Positions 1 through 9,833 of a stretch of DNA of 64,000 nucleotides are shown here, in pieces. Where the stretch lies: the NCBI GenBank assembly GCA_963703235.1, contig OY969802.1, positions 1,798,001 through 1,862,000 of the forward strand. Reading direction: 5' to 3'. Source of the DNA: VRUE01 sp963703235. Lineage in GTDB: Bacteria; Actinomycetota; Thermoleophilia; Solirubrobacterales; 70-9. The notes below the pieces were generated by a model, which saw only the letters and a program-made list of their open reading frames with translations, did not search any database and was not told the origin of the DNA. Within the stretch, counting starts at the first letter, position 1, and each line of letters starts with the position of its first letter. The translations under genes were made by a program, and so were the position numbers.

Positions 1-2408
1 TCCCCACTTGGGGATAGCTCCTGCACGCGATTGGCAATCCACTCGGTAACCCAGACGTGGTCGTTGGCGTCGACCTCCAGGCCCCTTGGGCCTTCGAATC
101 CAGTTACTTTTTTAATAAAGGTTCCGCTTGCGGTGAACTTCTGCACTCGCTGATTGGCACCCACTACCCAGATATCGCCATTCGAGGCGGTATCGATTCC
201 CCAAGGTTCGCTGAACTGGCCGTCTCCGGTACCCGAGGAGCCGAAGGTGGCCAGGTGTTCGCCTTTGGAGTTGAACTTTTGGACTCGATCGTTTCCCGAA
301 TCGGTCACCCAGAAATCGCCGTTTGCCAGAACCGCTATGTCTGCTGGCCCCGCCAACTCGCCTTTCCCGCTCCCGGAGGCGCCGAAGGTGGCTAGATGTT
401 CGCCTTTTGAGTTGTACTTTTGAATACGACTATGGTTGTAGTCAGCGACCAATACGTTCCCTTCGGAGTCGACGTCAAGCCCAAACGGTCTGTCGACCTG
501 GGCTGCACCGAAGGAAGATTTGAACTGGTAGGGCGGTGTACTGGAGCGGAATACACGATCTTCGCCATACACGGTGCCGCCGGATTTGGTTGCCGTGAGC
601 CGATAGTGGTAAACCGTTTCGGGCTCGAGTTCTTTGATTTCCTGGCTCACCGGCACCATCGAAGTTCCCGAACCCGCGCTGCCGCTCGGAATCGGAGCGC
701 TTGCTCCGTAGGACGCCGTCTTGCCGTATTCGAACTTGTAGGTGGTCACAGCGCCAGCGGGGTTGACCATGCCGTTCAGCGTCGCCAGCCCAGGCTGGAC
801 GGCCGATGCGGAGTCGGTGGCGACATCGATGGTGAAGGTCCTGTCTTCGCCGTAAGTCGTGCCTTTGTCGTTGACGGCGACCAGGCGGTAGTGGTAGAGG
901 GTGCTGGAGGCGAGACCGGAGATTTCCTCGCTGACTTCGATGTTTTCGGTCCCAGATCCGGCTTCTTCGGGCGAAGCGGGGACCTGTTCGCCGTATTCAG
1001 GCGTCGTTCCGTACTCGAAGTAATAGGTCGTTTTCAGTTTCGACGGATTGACGTCTCCCGTCAACGTCGCCGTGCTTCCCGCCGCAGTGGCCGCCCCGGT
1101 CGTTGCCGCTGGAGCTTCGCCGAGATCGAAAACTGCTTCATTGCTGACGTCCAGCAGCGGCTCCTGGATTCCGTCTCCCGACGTGTCCGTCCAGTTGAAG
1201 TTGCCCTCGGCGACGATCGTGCTGCGAATCGCTTCCACGTCGGCTTTGTCTTCGGGATTCGACGTCACGGCCAGGATCGCGGCGGCGCCTGCGACGTGCG
1301 GTGCGGCCATGGAGGTACCGCTTATTTCGGCATAGCCGCCGTTGAGCCATGCCGAGTAGATGCAGGTGCCGGGTGCTGCAACCTCAACGGCTTCGCCAAA
1401 GTTGCTGCCGCCACCGGTGGCGCTTACTAGCAACGTATCGTCCGGGCTGAAGTTTTTGTTGCAGGTCGGTGAGGCATTTCCGCCCGGTTCCCCATCGTAG
1501 TCGGCAATCGCGGAGACTGTGATGACATCTGGACTGGAGCCAGGATGCATTTTCCCCGCATCAGCTTTTTCGTTGCCCGCAGCTGCCACAAACACAACAC
1601 CTTTTTCGACTCCTTTTGCGATGGCACTGTCTAGTGCTACGAGAGGTCCGCATTCAGAAAGAAAATCCTCATGGCAGCCAAAGCTCATGTTTGCCACCTC
1701 GATCTCGTCTGCGTGCGCGGCGACCCAGTCGACACCCGCCACAGCCGATGACTCGAATGCTGGAATTGGAGATTTAAGAAATACTTTCACAGACCAGAGT
1801 CGAGCTCCCGGCGCCACTCCGACGACCCCTTCGCCGTTGTCGATTGCCCCGACTATTCCTCCGACGTGCGAGCCGTGACCGCTAGTGTCGGATCCTTCGC
1901 CGTCTTTGCACGTGAATTTGCCTTCTTCCGGTATGGAGCAGTCGGTGCGTTCCACCACGTTCAGGTCGGGGTGCGGGCCTATCCCGGTGTCGATCACGGC
2001 GACGTCGACGTCGACCGGTTCGTCGTTTTCTTCGTCGATGTCGAGCGAGACGTTTTCGCTGGCAAAGATGCGTTCGATGCCGGTCGGGGTCGTCTGCGCG
2101 AGCAGATGGAGCGGGTGATCCGGGGTGACGTACTTGACTCGGGGATCGTTCCGCAGGCCCTTGACAGCCGCATCCGGCAACACCGCTGAGTAGCCCTTGA
2201 TGGAATGGCGGTAAACGAAGCCCAGCGAGCCGTCTCGGGGTTCGGTCTGCGCCCGAGCCACGCTCGACAGATTCTGAACCGAGTTCTCAAGAACGACGAT
2301 GTATCGGCCGCGGTCCTCGGCGGCGTTTGCGGAGGGGGCTAGGATCGAAACCGCTAGGGTAATTACGGCGACGACGATGGGTGCACGGCGGATCGAGTTA
2401 ATGGTCAT
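1..2408 (-). CDS. Secreted subtilisin-like (S8) protease, downstream copy, 3' end outside window
   Basis: Codes for about the first 802 residues of a protein closely matching the complete protease at 2491-6693; the C-terminus lies beyond position 1. ATG start with a GGGAGGGAAAGA Shine-Dalgarno. A distinct signal peptide (about residues 1-29, ending SANAA) is followed by an I9-like propeptide and the S8 domain with VAVIDTG, SGHGSHVGG and GTSMAAPHV motifs, so the catalytic triad is present. Fn3-like and NHL-like repeats follow. DNA at 1 to about 1110 and about 1955 to 2300 is essentially identical to the upstream copy. The protease-domain part between these blocks differs by many amino acid changes and a 3-bp indel. 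It starts 82 bp after the other copy's stop and is probably co-transcribed with it. Confidence 0.9.
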   Translation of the reverse strand, partial: MTINSIRRAPIVVAVITLAVSILAPSANAAEDRGRYIVVLENSVQNLSSVARAQTEPRDGSLGFVYRHSIKGYSAVLPDAAVKGLRNDPRVKYVTPDHPLHLLAQTTPTGIERIFASENVSLDIDEENDEPVDVDVAVIDTGIGPHPDLNVVERTDCSIPEEGKFTCKDGEGSDTSGHGSHVGGIVGAIDNGEGVVGVAPGARLWSVKVFLKSPIPAFESSAVAGVDWVAAHADEIEVANMSFGCHEDFLSECGPLVALDSAIAKGVEKGVVFVAAAGNEKADAGKMHPGSSPDVITVSAIADYDGEPGGNASPTCNKNFSPDDTLLVSATGGGSNFGEAVEVAAPGTCIYSAWLNGGYAEISGTSMAAPHVAGAAAILAVTSNPEDKADVEAIRSTIVAEGNFNWTDTSGDGIQEPLLDVSNEAVFDLGEAPAATTGAATAAGSTATLTGDVNPSKLKTTYYFEYGTTPEYGEQVPASPEEAGSGTENIEVSEEISGLASSTLYHYRLVAVNDKGTTYGEDRTFTIDVATDSASAVQPGLATLNGMVNPAGAVTTYKFEYGKTASYGASAPIPSGSAGSGTSMVPVSQEIKELEPETVYHYRLTATKSGGTVYGEDRVFRSSTPPYQFKSSFGAAQVDRPFGLDVDSEGNVLVADYNHSRIQKYNSKGEHLATFGASGSGKGELAGPADIAVLANGDFWVTDSGNDRVQKFNSKGEHLATFGSSGTGDGQFSEPWGIDTASNGDIWVVGANQRVQKFTASGTFIKKVTGFEGPRGLEVDANDHVWVTEWIANRVQELSPSG

Positions 2409-2490
2409 TCTTTCCCTCCCTAGTGGTATGCCACTCGCAGTGGTGCACGATGCCGAAGCTTGAAGTGATCGACCCTCTCAAACTGCCCAC

Positions 2491-5400
2491 CTAGAACGGC
2501 GACAGCGGACCGCTTCTGAAGTCCTTGAGGCGAGTGATGTTGCCGGAGCCCTCGATCCCGGTGTAGCCGGTCTTGAACGTCGAATCGCTGGCCGATATGA
2601 GCTGCGTGTATTCGGATCCGGTCTTCGTCCAGACCGAGACGGTCGCGCCTTTGTCGACCAAAGCGAACTGGCTGTTGACGGGGAACGAGTAGCTCGATTT
2701 CGACGCGAGGACCGTTTTGGATCCCGCCTGCCACTTCGAGAGCGCAACTTCATAGACGTTGGTTGCGGTTTCGGTGAACCTCAGCTCATAGCCGGTCCGG
2801 GCGCTGGCCGGGCTGGGCATATCGAGCCAGAGGGAGAAGTAGCGGCTGGTGTTGGCCGGCCCCGCAAGGAGCGTCGCGGCAACGGCGACGCCCGCACCCG
2901 TATCCGGAACGGTGGCTTTGGTCCAGTAGACCCCGTTGATGTTGGGATAGGCGTCAAAGGGGCCCCACCCGCCGAGGACCTGACCCATGTTGTGGCTGGG
3001 CACGGTGCAGTCGTCCCAAGCCAGCGTGGCCCATGCGCCGCCGCCCGCGAGAGGAACCTCATCCGTAGCAAACGAGTCTTTCAGAGCGAGCTCGTTGAGC
3101 GCGGCGTTCATTTTGACGACCGAGGCCAGTGTGGAGCCAACCTTGAAGTTGGTCAGGCGGGCGGAGCTGCCAGAGCCCTCCACCCCGGCGTTGCCCGACG
3201 CGAACGTCGCGTCGCTGGCGCTCAGGAGCTGACTGAACCCGGAGCCCGTATTGGTCCACGCAGACACGGTGGCGCCTTCGTCCATCAACGCCAAGGAATT
3301 GCCATTGACGAAGGAATAGCTCGATTTCGTGGCGAGGACCGTCTGGCTCCCCGCTTGCCATTTCGAAAGCGTGACTTTGTAGGTATTGCTCGCTTCGAGG
3401 GAAGTAAACCTCAGCTCATAGCCCGCCTTGGCGCCGCTTGGAGTCGGCATGTCCAGCCAGAGGGAGAAATAACGTTCTGCCCCAGGACCGGGATTAACCG
3501 CCATTGTCACCGCTGCGGCAATCCCCGGGCCAGTGTCCGTCACCGTCGAGCCATAGAAGGCCCCATTCACATTTGGATGGCTGCCCGGCTGCCAGCCGTT
3601 GGCCAGATTGGCTCCCTTGTTAGCTACCCAACCCAGCGCGGACCAGTCGACCCAGAAGTCCGAGACCGGCGAGGTGCTGCCGTTGAACGGCTCGGTCACT
3701 GCCATCGCGTTGAGTGTCGCGGGCGAGGTCGTTTTCGTCGTGAAGGTTCTGTCTTGGCCGTAAATCGTGCCTTCCGAACTGGTCGCGACGATGCGGTAGT
3801 GATAGGTCGTATTCGGTTCCAAAAATTTGATCTGCTTGATGATAGGAAGGTCCGCAGTTCCTGCGCCGGCGCCTTCATTCGAGGTTTTGGTGCCGTAGGC
3901 GGTAGTTTTCCCGTATTCGAACCGGTGCGCAGTTGCCACTCCTCTCGGATTGACCACACCGGTGATAGTCGCACCGGTTGCCGAAATTTCCCAGGACGTT
4001 CCGGTGACCGCGCGGGGAATGGCCTGCTGCCACTTCTCGACCCGGTCTTGCCACGTATTCGATACGTAGACGATGCCTTCCCCCGTGTCCGCAATACCCC
4101 CCGGTTCGATGATTGTTCCGTTTCCGAATTGAGCGTTGAATTCGCCACCCGGGGTGAACTGCTGAACGCGGTCGTTCCACCTGTCGGTGACCAGCAGATC
4201 GCCAGAGGGCTTGACGTCAACCGCCCAAGGCTCGTCAAACTCGCCGTTTTCGCTACCTGCTTCCCCAAACTGGCTCAGTTTTTCCCCACTTGGGGATAGC
4301 TCCTGCACGCGATTGGCAATCCACTCGGTAACCCAGACGTGGTCGTTGGCGTCGACCTCCAGGCCCCTTGGGCCTTCGAATCCAGTTACTTTTTTAATAA
4401 AGGTTCCGCTTGCGGTGAACTTCTGCACTCGCTGATTGGCACCCACTACCCAGATATCGCCATTCGAGGCGGTATCGATTCCCCAAGGTTCGCTGAACTG
4501 GCCGTCTCCGGTACCCGAGGAGCCGAAGGTGGCCAGGTGTTCGCCTTTGGAGTTGAACTTTTGGACTCGATCGTTTCCCGAATCGGTCACCCAGAAATCG
4601 CCGTTTGCCAGAACCGCTATGTCTGCTGGCCCCGCCAACTCGCCTTTCCCGCTCCCGGAGGCGCCGAAGGTGGCTAGATGTTCGCCTTTTGAGTTGTACT
4701 TTTGAATACGACTATGGTTGTAGTCAGCGACCAATACGTTCCCTTCGGAGTCGACGTCAAGCCCAAACGGTCTGTCGACCTGGGCTGCACCGAAGGAAGA
4801 TTTGAACTGGTAGGGCGGTGTACTGGAGCGGAATACACGATCTTCGCCATACACGGTGCCGCCGGATTTGGTTGCCGTGAGCCGATAGTGGTAAACCGTT
4901 TCGGGCTCGAGTTCTTTGATTTCCTGGCTCACCGGCACCATCGAAGTTCCCGAACCCGCGCTGCCGCTCGGAATCGGAGCGCTTGCTCCGTAGGACGCCG
5001 TCTTGCCGTATTCGAACTTGTAGGTGGTCACAGCGCCAGCGGGGTTGACCATGCCGTTCAGCGTCGCCAGCCCAGGCTGGACGGCCGATGCGGAGTCGGT
5101 GGCGACATCGATGGTGAAGGTCCTGTCTTCGCCGTAAGTCGTGCCTTTGTCGTTGACGGCGACCAGGCGGTAGTGGTAGAGGGTGCTGGAGGCGAGACCG
5201 GAGATTTCCTCGCTGACTTCGATGTTTTCGGTCCCAGATCCGGCTTCTTCGGGCGAAGCGGGGACCTGTTCGCCGTATTCAGGCGTCGTTCCGTACTCGA
5301 AGTAATAGGTCGTTTTCAGTTTCGACGGATTGACGTCTCCCGTCAACGTCGCCGTGCTTCCCGCCGCAGTGGCCGCCCCGGTCGTTGCCGTTGGAGCTTC

Positions 5401-6693
5401 GCCGCCGAAGCCGAAAACTGCTTCATTGCTGACGTCCAGCAGCGGCTCCTGGATTCCGTCTCCCGACGTGTCCGTCCAGTTGAAGTTGCCCTCGGCGACG
5501 ATCGTGCTGCGAATCGCTTCCACGTCGGCTTTGTCTTCGGGATTCGACGTCACGGCCAGGATCGCGGCGGCGCCTGCGACGTGCGGTGCGGCCATGGAGG
5601 TGCCGCTTATTTCGTTATAGCTTTTATGAATCCACGTCGAATAGATGCAGGTGCCGGGGGCTGCAACCTCAACGGCTTCGCCAAAGTTGCTGCCTTCGCC
5701 GGTGGCGCTTACTAGCAACGTATCGTCCGGGCTGAAGTTTTTGTTGCAGGTCGGTGAGGCATTTCCGCCCGGTTCCCCATCGTAGTCGGCAATCGCGGAG
5801 ACTGTGATCACGTCCGGGTGAGAGGCTGGATGGGTTTTCGCCGCGTCGACTTTGCTGTTGCCCGCAGCTGCCACAAACACAACACCTTTTTCGACCCCTT
5901 TTGCGATGGCACTGTCTAGTGCTACGAGAGATCCGCATTCAGGCTGAACTTCTTCAGTGCAACCGATGCTCATGTTTGCCACCTCGATCTCGTCTGCGTG
6001 CGCAGTCACCCAGTCGACGCCCGCCACGGCCGATGACTCGAAAAGGGGGATTCCCGATTTGAGGTAAACGCTCACGCCCCAGAGTCGAGCTCCCGGCGCC
6101 ACTCCGACGACCCCTTCGCCGTTGTCGATCGCGCCGATGATTCCCGCGACGTGCGAACCGTGACCGTGAATATCGAATCCTTTGCCATCCACGCACGTGA
6201 ATTTGCCTTCTTCCGGTATGGAGCAGTCGGCGTGTTCCACCACGTTCAGGTCGGGGTGCGGGCCTATCCCGGTGTCGATCACGGCGACGTCGACGTCGAC
6301 CGGTTCGTCGTTTTCTTCGTCGATGTCGAGCGAGACGTTTTCGCTGGCAAAGATGCGTTCGATGCCGGTCGGGGTCGTCTGCGCGAGCAGATGGAGCGGG
6401 TGATCCGGGGTGACGTACTTGACTCGGGGATCGTTCCGCAGGCCCTTGACAGCCGCATCCGGCAACACCGCTGAGTAGCCCTTGATGGAATGGCGGTAAA
6501 CGAAGCCCAGCGAGCCGTCTCGGGGTTCGGTCTGCGCCCGAGCCACGCTCGACAGATTCTGAACCGAGTTCTCAAGAACGACGATGTATCGGCCGCGGTC
6601 CTCGGCGGCGTTTGCAGGGGAAGCGAGGATCGGAACCGCTAGGACGCTTATGGCAAAGACAACTGCAATTCGGTGAATCGACCTGATGGTCAC
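2491..6693 (-). CDS. Secreted multidomain subtilisin-like (S8) protease with Fn3, NHL and LamG-like domains
   Basis: 1400 aa, GTG start with a strong GGAGGGGAAGA Shine-Dalgarno. Visible parts: signal peptide about 1-29; I9-type propeptide about 35-103; S8 domain about 130-420 with Asp140 (VAVIDTG), His178 (HGSHVAG), oxyanion Asn279 (AAGNS) and Ser366 (GTSMAAP); two Fn3-like repeats (about 433-530 and 533-625); an NHL-type propeller (about 630-900); a third Fn3-like repeat; two tandem repeats of about 190 aa resembling LamG/concanavalin-like domains to the C-terminus. Family knowledge: S8 proteases with such modules are exported and autoprocessed, the extra modules usually binding proteins or carbohydrate. 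Substrate unknown. A near-duplicate gene follows 82 bp downstream. Confidence 0.92.
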   Translation of the reverse strand: MTIRSIHRIAVVFAISVLAVPILASPANAAEDRGRYIVVLENSVQNLSSVARAQTEPRDGSLGFVYRHSIKGYSAVLPDAAVKGLRNDPRVKYVTPDHPLHLLAQTTPTGIERIFASENVSLDIDEENDEPVDVDVAVIDTGIGPHPDLNVVEHADCSIPEEGKFTCVDGKGFDIHGHGSHVAGIIGAIDNGEGVVGVAPGARLWGVSVYLKSGIPLFESSAVAGVDWVTAHADEIEVANMSIGCTEEVQPECGSLVALDSAIAKGVEKGVVFVAAAGNSKVDAAKTHPASHPDVITVSAIADYDGEPGGNASPTCNKNFSPDDTLLVSATGEGSNFGEAVEVAAPGTCIYSTWIHKSYNEISGTSMAAPHVAGAAAILAVTSNPEDKADVEAIRSTIVAEGNFNWTDTSGDGIQEPLLDVSNEAVFGFGGEAPTATTGAATAAGSTATLTGDVNPSKLKTTYYFEYGTTPEYGEQVPASPEEAGSGTENIEVSEEISGLASSTLYHYRLVAVNDKGTTYGEDRTFTIDVATDSASAVQPGLATLNGMVNPAGAVTTYKFEYGKTASYGASAPIPSGSAGSGTSMVPVSQEIKELEPETVYHYRLTATKSGGTVYGEDRVFRSSTPPYQFKSSFGAAQVDRPFGLDVDSEGNVLVADYNHSRIQKYNSKGEHLATFGASGSGKGELAGPADIAVLANGDFWVTDSGNDRVQKFNSKGEHLATFGSSGTGDGQFSEPWGIDTASNGDIWVVGANQRVQKFTASGTFIKKVTGFEGPRGLEVDANDHVWVTEWIANRVQELSPSGEKLSQFGEAGSENGEFDEPWAVDVKPSGDLLVTDRWNDRVQQFTPGGEFNAQFGNGTIIEPGGIADTGEGIVYVSNTWQDRVEKWQQAIPRAVTGTSWEISATGATITGVVNPRGVATAHRFEYGKTTAYGTKTSNEGAGAGTADLPIIKQIKFLEPNTTYHYRIVATSSEGTIYGQDRTFTTKTTSPATLNAMAVTEPFNGSTSPVSDFWVDWSALGWVANKGANLANGWQPGSHPNVNGAFYGSTVTDTGPGIAAAVTMAVNPGPGAERYFSLWLDMPTPSGAKAGYELRFTSLEASNTYKVTLSKWQAGSQTVLATKSSYSFVNGNSLALMDEGATVSAWTNTGSGFSQLLSASDATFASGNAGVEGSGSSARLTNFKVGSTLASVVKMNAALNELALKDSFATDEVPLAGGGAWATLAWDDCTVPSHNMGQVLGGWGPFDAYPNINGVYWTKATVPDTGAGVAVAATLLAGPANTSRYFSLWLDMPSPASARTGYELRFTETATNVYEVALSKWQAGSKTVLASKSSYSFPVNSQFALVDKGATVSVWTKTGSEYTQLISASDSTFKTGYTGIEGSGNITRLKDFRSGPLSPF

Positions 6694-6734
6694 TCTTCCC
6701 CTCCCTGGCGGCGCTGTGCCGCTCGCAGTACTGA

Positions 6735-6758
6735 GATACGTGCGCGATCCGACGTATC
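6735..6758. promoter_or_regulatory. Inverted repeat upstream of the protease pair
   Basis: GATACGT (6735-6741) and ACGTATC (6752-6758) form perfect 7-bp arms around a 10-nt spacer, 42 bp upstream of the protease start in the 171-bp gap after the PucR-type gene. Its position suits an operator. The binding protein is unknown; the neighbouring PucR-like regulator is a natural guess. The gap before the second protease copy lacks this element. Confidence 0.4.
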
Positions 6759-6864
6759 GGGTGCTTGCTAAGCCTCTTCGACAGCCGGGACCTCCCGCCA
6801 GGACAATGTGTTCAGTTGGGACTCTGAAACTGAGCGAATTGCCAAGCCGCCGGCTGAGAAGATT

Positions 6865-8022
6865 TCACAGCTCGTCGAGGCTCAGGGCGACTTCGAGCAA
6901 GGCGGCAGACGCGTGGATGGGGCGACCGATGATTGCTTCGATTGCATGAAGGCGGCTGGTGACTGTATTGCGGCTCACTCCCAGCGCGGCTGCGGCCGAA
7001 GAGACATTGCGGTCGGCGGCGAAATACGCGCGGAGTGTCTCGCGTATGGCCTCACCACCGTCGCGCTCCCGTTCGAGCGGTATGAGGCAGAGCTCGCGCA
7101 ACGAGGTGGCGAGAAGATCGTCCCGGACGAGCGTGGCGAGCAGGGCGACGTCAGCGTAGCGAGCGAAACAGTCGGCACGGCGCAGGGCGATCGGTAGGGC
7201 GGCGGCGGCCTGACGGTGGGTGAGTCGCCAGCCGGCGAGCCCTTGGGCCGGCTCGCCAACCGCGGTGGTGATCTGCGCCTGAACGGCGGAGACGGTTATC
7301 GCCTCTTGGACATCCTTTGCCTCGATACGGTGCCGGCCGCCGAGCCAAGCCCAGACCGTGGCGTCGCCACGGCGAACGATCAGCAGACGCCGGTCAAGAA
7401 GTGCAGCCAACTCGCGGACCGCCTCCGGGGCCCTCTGACCCCTTGCAAGGAGGCCTATGTGGTGGCCCCCGAGGTCGTAATCGAGCTCCGAAGTGTCGAG
7501 CGGCTCGCCGGCGAGGAGGCGCTCGATGCGCTCGGCGCGGCGCTCCTCTGGGGAGCCCAGCCGAGACTCCACCTCGCGACTGTACTCCTCGCTGACGGCG
7601 GCGACGAGGCGGTCGAAGAGCGCCGCCTGCCCGCGCAGCAGCCGCTGCAGCTTGGCGCCGCTCAATGAGCCGTTGCGTTCGGCCTCTTCGACGATGAAAT
7701 CTGCGAGCAGCGAGTGACCGGCGAAGTAGCGGCGCAGGACGGTGTCGAGGTTGACGCCGCTGCGGGCCGCGAGGCGGGCCTGGGCCAGCAGCGCCGGTGG
7801 TGGCGATGGCGAGCGGTCCTCCCCCAGCTCGATGGCTGCCAGGCCGTACTCGACCGCGGCACAGACAGCGGCTTTGAGCCCTGCGGTGTAGTGGGTGTCG
7901 AGGGCAGCGGTATCGGCGACGGCGAAGACACGGGTGAGGACCGCCGTTTCGATCTCGGCTTGGCGGCCGCGCAGGCGGCTGGGCAGCTCAGATGACGTTT
8001 GCTCGGCGCGCCGTCGCGGCAT
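6865..8022 (-). CDS. PucR/CdaR-type transcriptional regulator
   Basis: 385 aa from the ATG at 8022, which has a GGAGGGGGG Shine-Dalgarno 8 nt upstream overlapping the preceding gene's stop region. A longer in-frame ORF reaching 8244 runs into that gene and is rejected. The C-terminus holds the PucR-type helix-turn-helix (about 339-366, NVSSAAAALGVSRNTVTSRL), preceded by a helical region and a GGDEF-like middle part typical of CdaR/PucR regulators. These are usually activators responding to small metabolites. It is the last gene of the secreted-propeller operon (17 bp after the NHL gene) and sits directly upstream of the proteases, so it may regulate either set (inference). Confidence 0.85.
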   Translation of the reverse strand: MPRRRAEQTSSELPSRLRGRQAEIETAVLTRVFAVADTAALDTHYTAGLKAAVCAAVEYGLAAIELGEDRSPSPPPALLAQARLAARSGVNLDTVLRRYFAGHSLLADFIVEEAERNGSLSGAKLQRLLRGQAALFDRLVAAVSEEYSREVESRLGSPEERRAERIERLLAGEPLDTSELDYDLGGHHIGLLARGQRAPEAVRELAALLDRRLLIVRRGDATVWAWLGGRHRIEAKDVQEAITVSAVQAQITTAVGEPAQGLAGWRLTHRQAAAALPIALRRADCFARYADVALLATLVRDDLLATSLRELCLIPLERERDGGEAIRETLRAYFAADRNVSSAAAALGVSRNTVTSRLHAIEAIIGRPIHASAALLEVALSLDEL

Positions 8023-8039
8023 GGGCCGGACCCCCCTCC

Positions 8040-9833
8040 TCACCCCCGCGCCGTACAGCTGCGCGTCAGGGTCGCGCTCAGCTCTCTGCCGCCGATGAAA
8101 GAGAAGGTGGCTTTGGCCAGCGGGAAGAGCGCCCCCGGGAAGCCCTTGGGCGCCGGGCAGCCGGCGGAGAGGAAGCTGCGGCGCTCGCCGCGGAAGCCGA
8201 ACCTGCGCCCGAGCTTCAGATCGATGCCAGTGACGTAGCCCCAATCGCCCGTGAGAGAGGCGAGCGAGACCTCGAGGCGGGTGGCGAAGGTGCCCGTTCC
8301 GCGGCGGATCTGCAGCGGTAGGACGACCGAGGTGGGAACCGGCTTGGTGCCGTAGATATGGGCGAAGATCACCGGCTCCCCCTTGAGCATGCCGTTGAAG
8401 GCGAGGACCTTGCCGGCCGATGGAAATGGCGACTGCTCCGGCAGGCGCACGGTGGCGGAGAACCGCCCTTCGCCGACCAGGGCGGGGCGGCAGGCTTCGA
8501 GGGCCTGGGCGCTCGTCGAGGGGTCGATGTCGCTGAGGCGGCAGCGCTGCAGGCCGCGGGAATCGAGGCGTCCGCCCCGGTTGAAGGCGAAGACCACCTT
8601 GCGAAGCTGCGGCGGGCTGTCGGGGTCGGTGGAGGTGATGTGGCCGCCGATCCTGACCGTGATCGGCGCGGTTCCCTTGCGGGGCAGGCGCTTCGGCGCC
8701 AGGTCGCCGCTCACCGCGACCCGGATCGACCCCTTCTGCACCAGCTCGGCCCCCGCGCGCAGCGGCCGGGGATGGGCCGAGGTTGCCGCCGGCGCCGGCG
8801 GGCCAAGCGGAGCGCTCTGCGCAACGCCGCCGCCGAGCGGCTGCGAGGTCCCTTCCTGCGGCGGTCCGTGGATCGTCAGCCCGAAGCCCGAGTAAGGCGA
8901 GTACTCGAAGACGTTGGCTTTTTCGCCGTTGCCGTCGGTGACGTAGAGCGTGCCATCCGAGGCGACGGCGATGCCCGAGGGCTCGCCGACCACCGGGGCA
9001 CCCGGAAGCTGCCCGAGGAAGGCGCCGGAGGAGTCGAACTCGTAGATCACCGCCTGGGGATGGGTGAAGCCGGGCTGGACGTTGTCGACCACGAGCAGGT
9101 TCCCGTTCGAGGGGTCCACCGCAAGTGCCGCGTCGACCAGCGAGACGAACTGACCCCTGAAGGTGTCCAAGCCGTCGATGACGTCGACCGGGTCATCCGA
9201 GTCGCTGGCCGGTTCGTAGACCTCGATCACGTTTTGGTCCGCGTCGGGGACGTAGACGCGACCCTCGAAGGCGGCAAGGCCGTAGGCGTCGCCGAGGCTG
9301 CCGACCCCGATCAGGAGCGGTTCGCCCCCGTCCAGCACCGGCGCCCCGGAGGAGTCGTAGACCGCGACGTAGGTGCGGTCGTTGACGTAGAGGCGATCGG
9401 TGCTGCGGTCGACCGCGATCCCGGTCGTGTCGTCATCGTCGATCGTCACCGCCGGCAGCAGCCGCAGCGCCCGCTGGTGCCAGACGTTGACGTAGAGGCG
9501 ACCGGTCGAGTCGATCGCGAGACCACAGGGGCCCTCGGGGGCGCTGGCGACGTGCATCCCGGACTGGTAGAGCCCCGAGCTCGAGAAGACGTGAACCCGC
9601 CCGTGGTAGTAGTCGGAGACGTAGAGGTCGCCGCCGGGAGCCACCGCCAGCCCGCAGGCGCCTTCGATCTGGCCTTCGGGGGGCGGGATCATGCTCGGGC
9701 CGGATTCTTTGGTGACGAGCATCGCTTTGGAGAGCAGCGATCGGTTCGCCTGCGCCGTCGCCGCACTCAAGACCAGCGCCAGCAGCCCCGCCAAGACCAG
9801 GTACCGCGTCGCCCGCTTTGCCTTCGACCTCAT
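8040..9833 (-). CDS. Secreted NHL-repeat protein with a C-terminal domain of unknown function
   Basis: 597 aa from the ATG at 9833, with a GGAGGGAGGGGAG Shine-Dalgarno. The ATG overlaps the previous gene's TGA (ATGA), implying translational coupling. Signal peptide about 1-31 (basic start, hydrophobic core, TAQA end). About residues 45-310 are NHL-like blades with repeated GDLYVSD and GRLYVN type strands, expected to form an extracytoplasmic propeller. The C-terminal ~230 residues contain several cysteines, resemble no domain I can name, and end SCTARG. The frame is open far upstream to 11963, but that extension is antisense-like low-complexity Arg/Pro sequence inside the next gene and is not real. 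Function unknown; probably acts at the cell surface with the co-operonic proteins. Confidence 0.85.
   Translation of the reverse strand: MRSKAKRATRYLVLAGLLALVLSAATAQANRSLLSKAMLVTKESGPSMIPPPEGQIEGACGLAVAPGGDLYVSDYYHGRVHVFSSSGLYQSGMHVASAPEGPCGLAIDSTGRLYVNVWHQRALRLLPAVTIDDDDTTGIAVDRSTDRLYVNDRTYVAVYDSSGAPVLDGGEPLLIGVGSLGDAYGLAAFEGRVYVPDADQNVIEVYEPASDSDDPVDVIDGLDTFRGQFVSLVDAALAVDPSNGNLLVVDNVQPGFTHPQAVIYEFDSSGAFLGQLPGAPVVGEPSGIAVASDGTLYVTDGNGEKANVFEYSPYSGFGLTIHGPPQEGTSQPLGGGVAQSAPLGPPAPAATSAHPRPLRAGAELVQKGSIRVAVSGDLAPKRLPRKGTAPITVRIGGHITSTDPDSPPQLRKVVFAFNRGGRLDSRGLQRCRLSDIDPSTSAQALEACRPALVGEGRFSATVRLPEQSPFPSAGKVLAFNGMLKGEPVIFAHIYGTKPVPTSVVLPLQIRRGTGTFATRLEVSLASLTGDWGYVTGIDLKLGRRFGFRGERRSFLSAGCPAPKGFPGALFPLAKATFSFIGGRELSATLTRSCTARG

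Noticed and set aside
420..1430. Plus-strand ORFs over the proteases (also 2992-4299 and 4702-5715)
   Set aside because: Shadows of the protease genes; duplicated only because the genes are.
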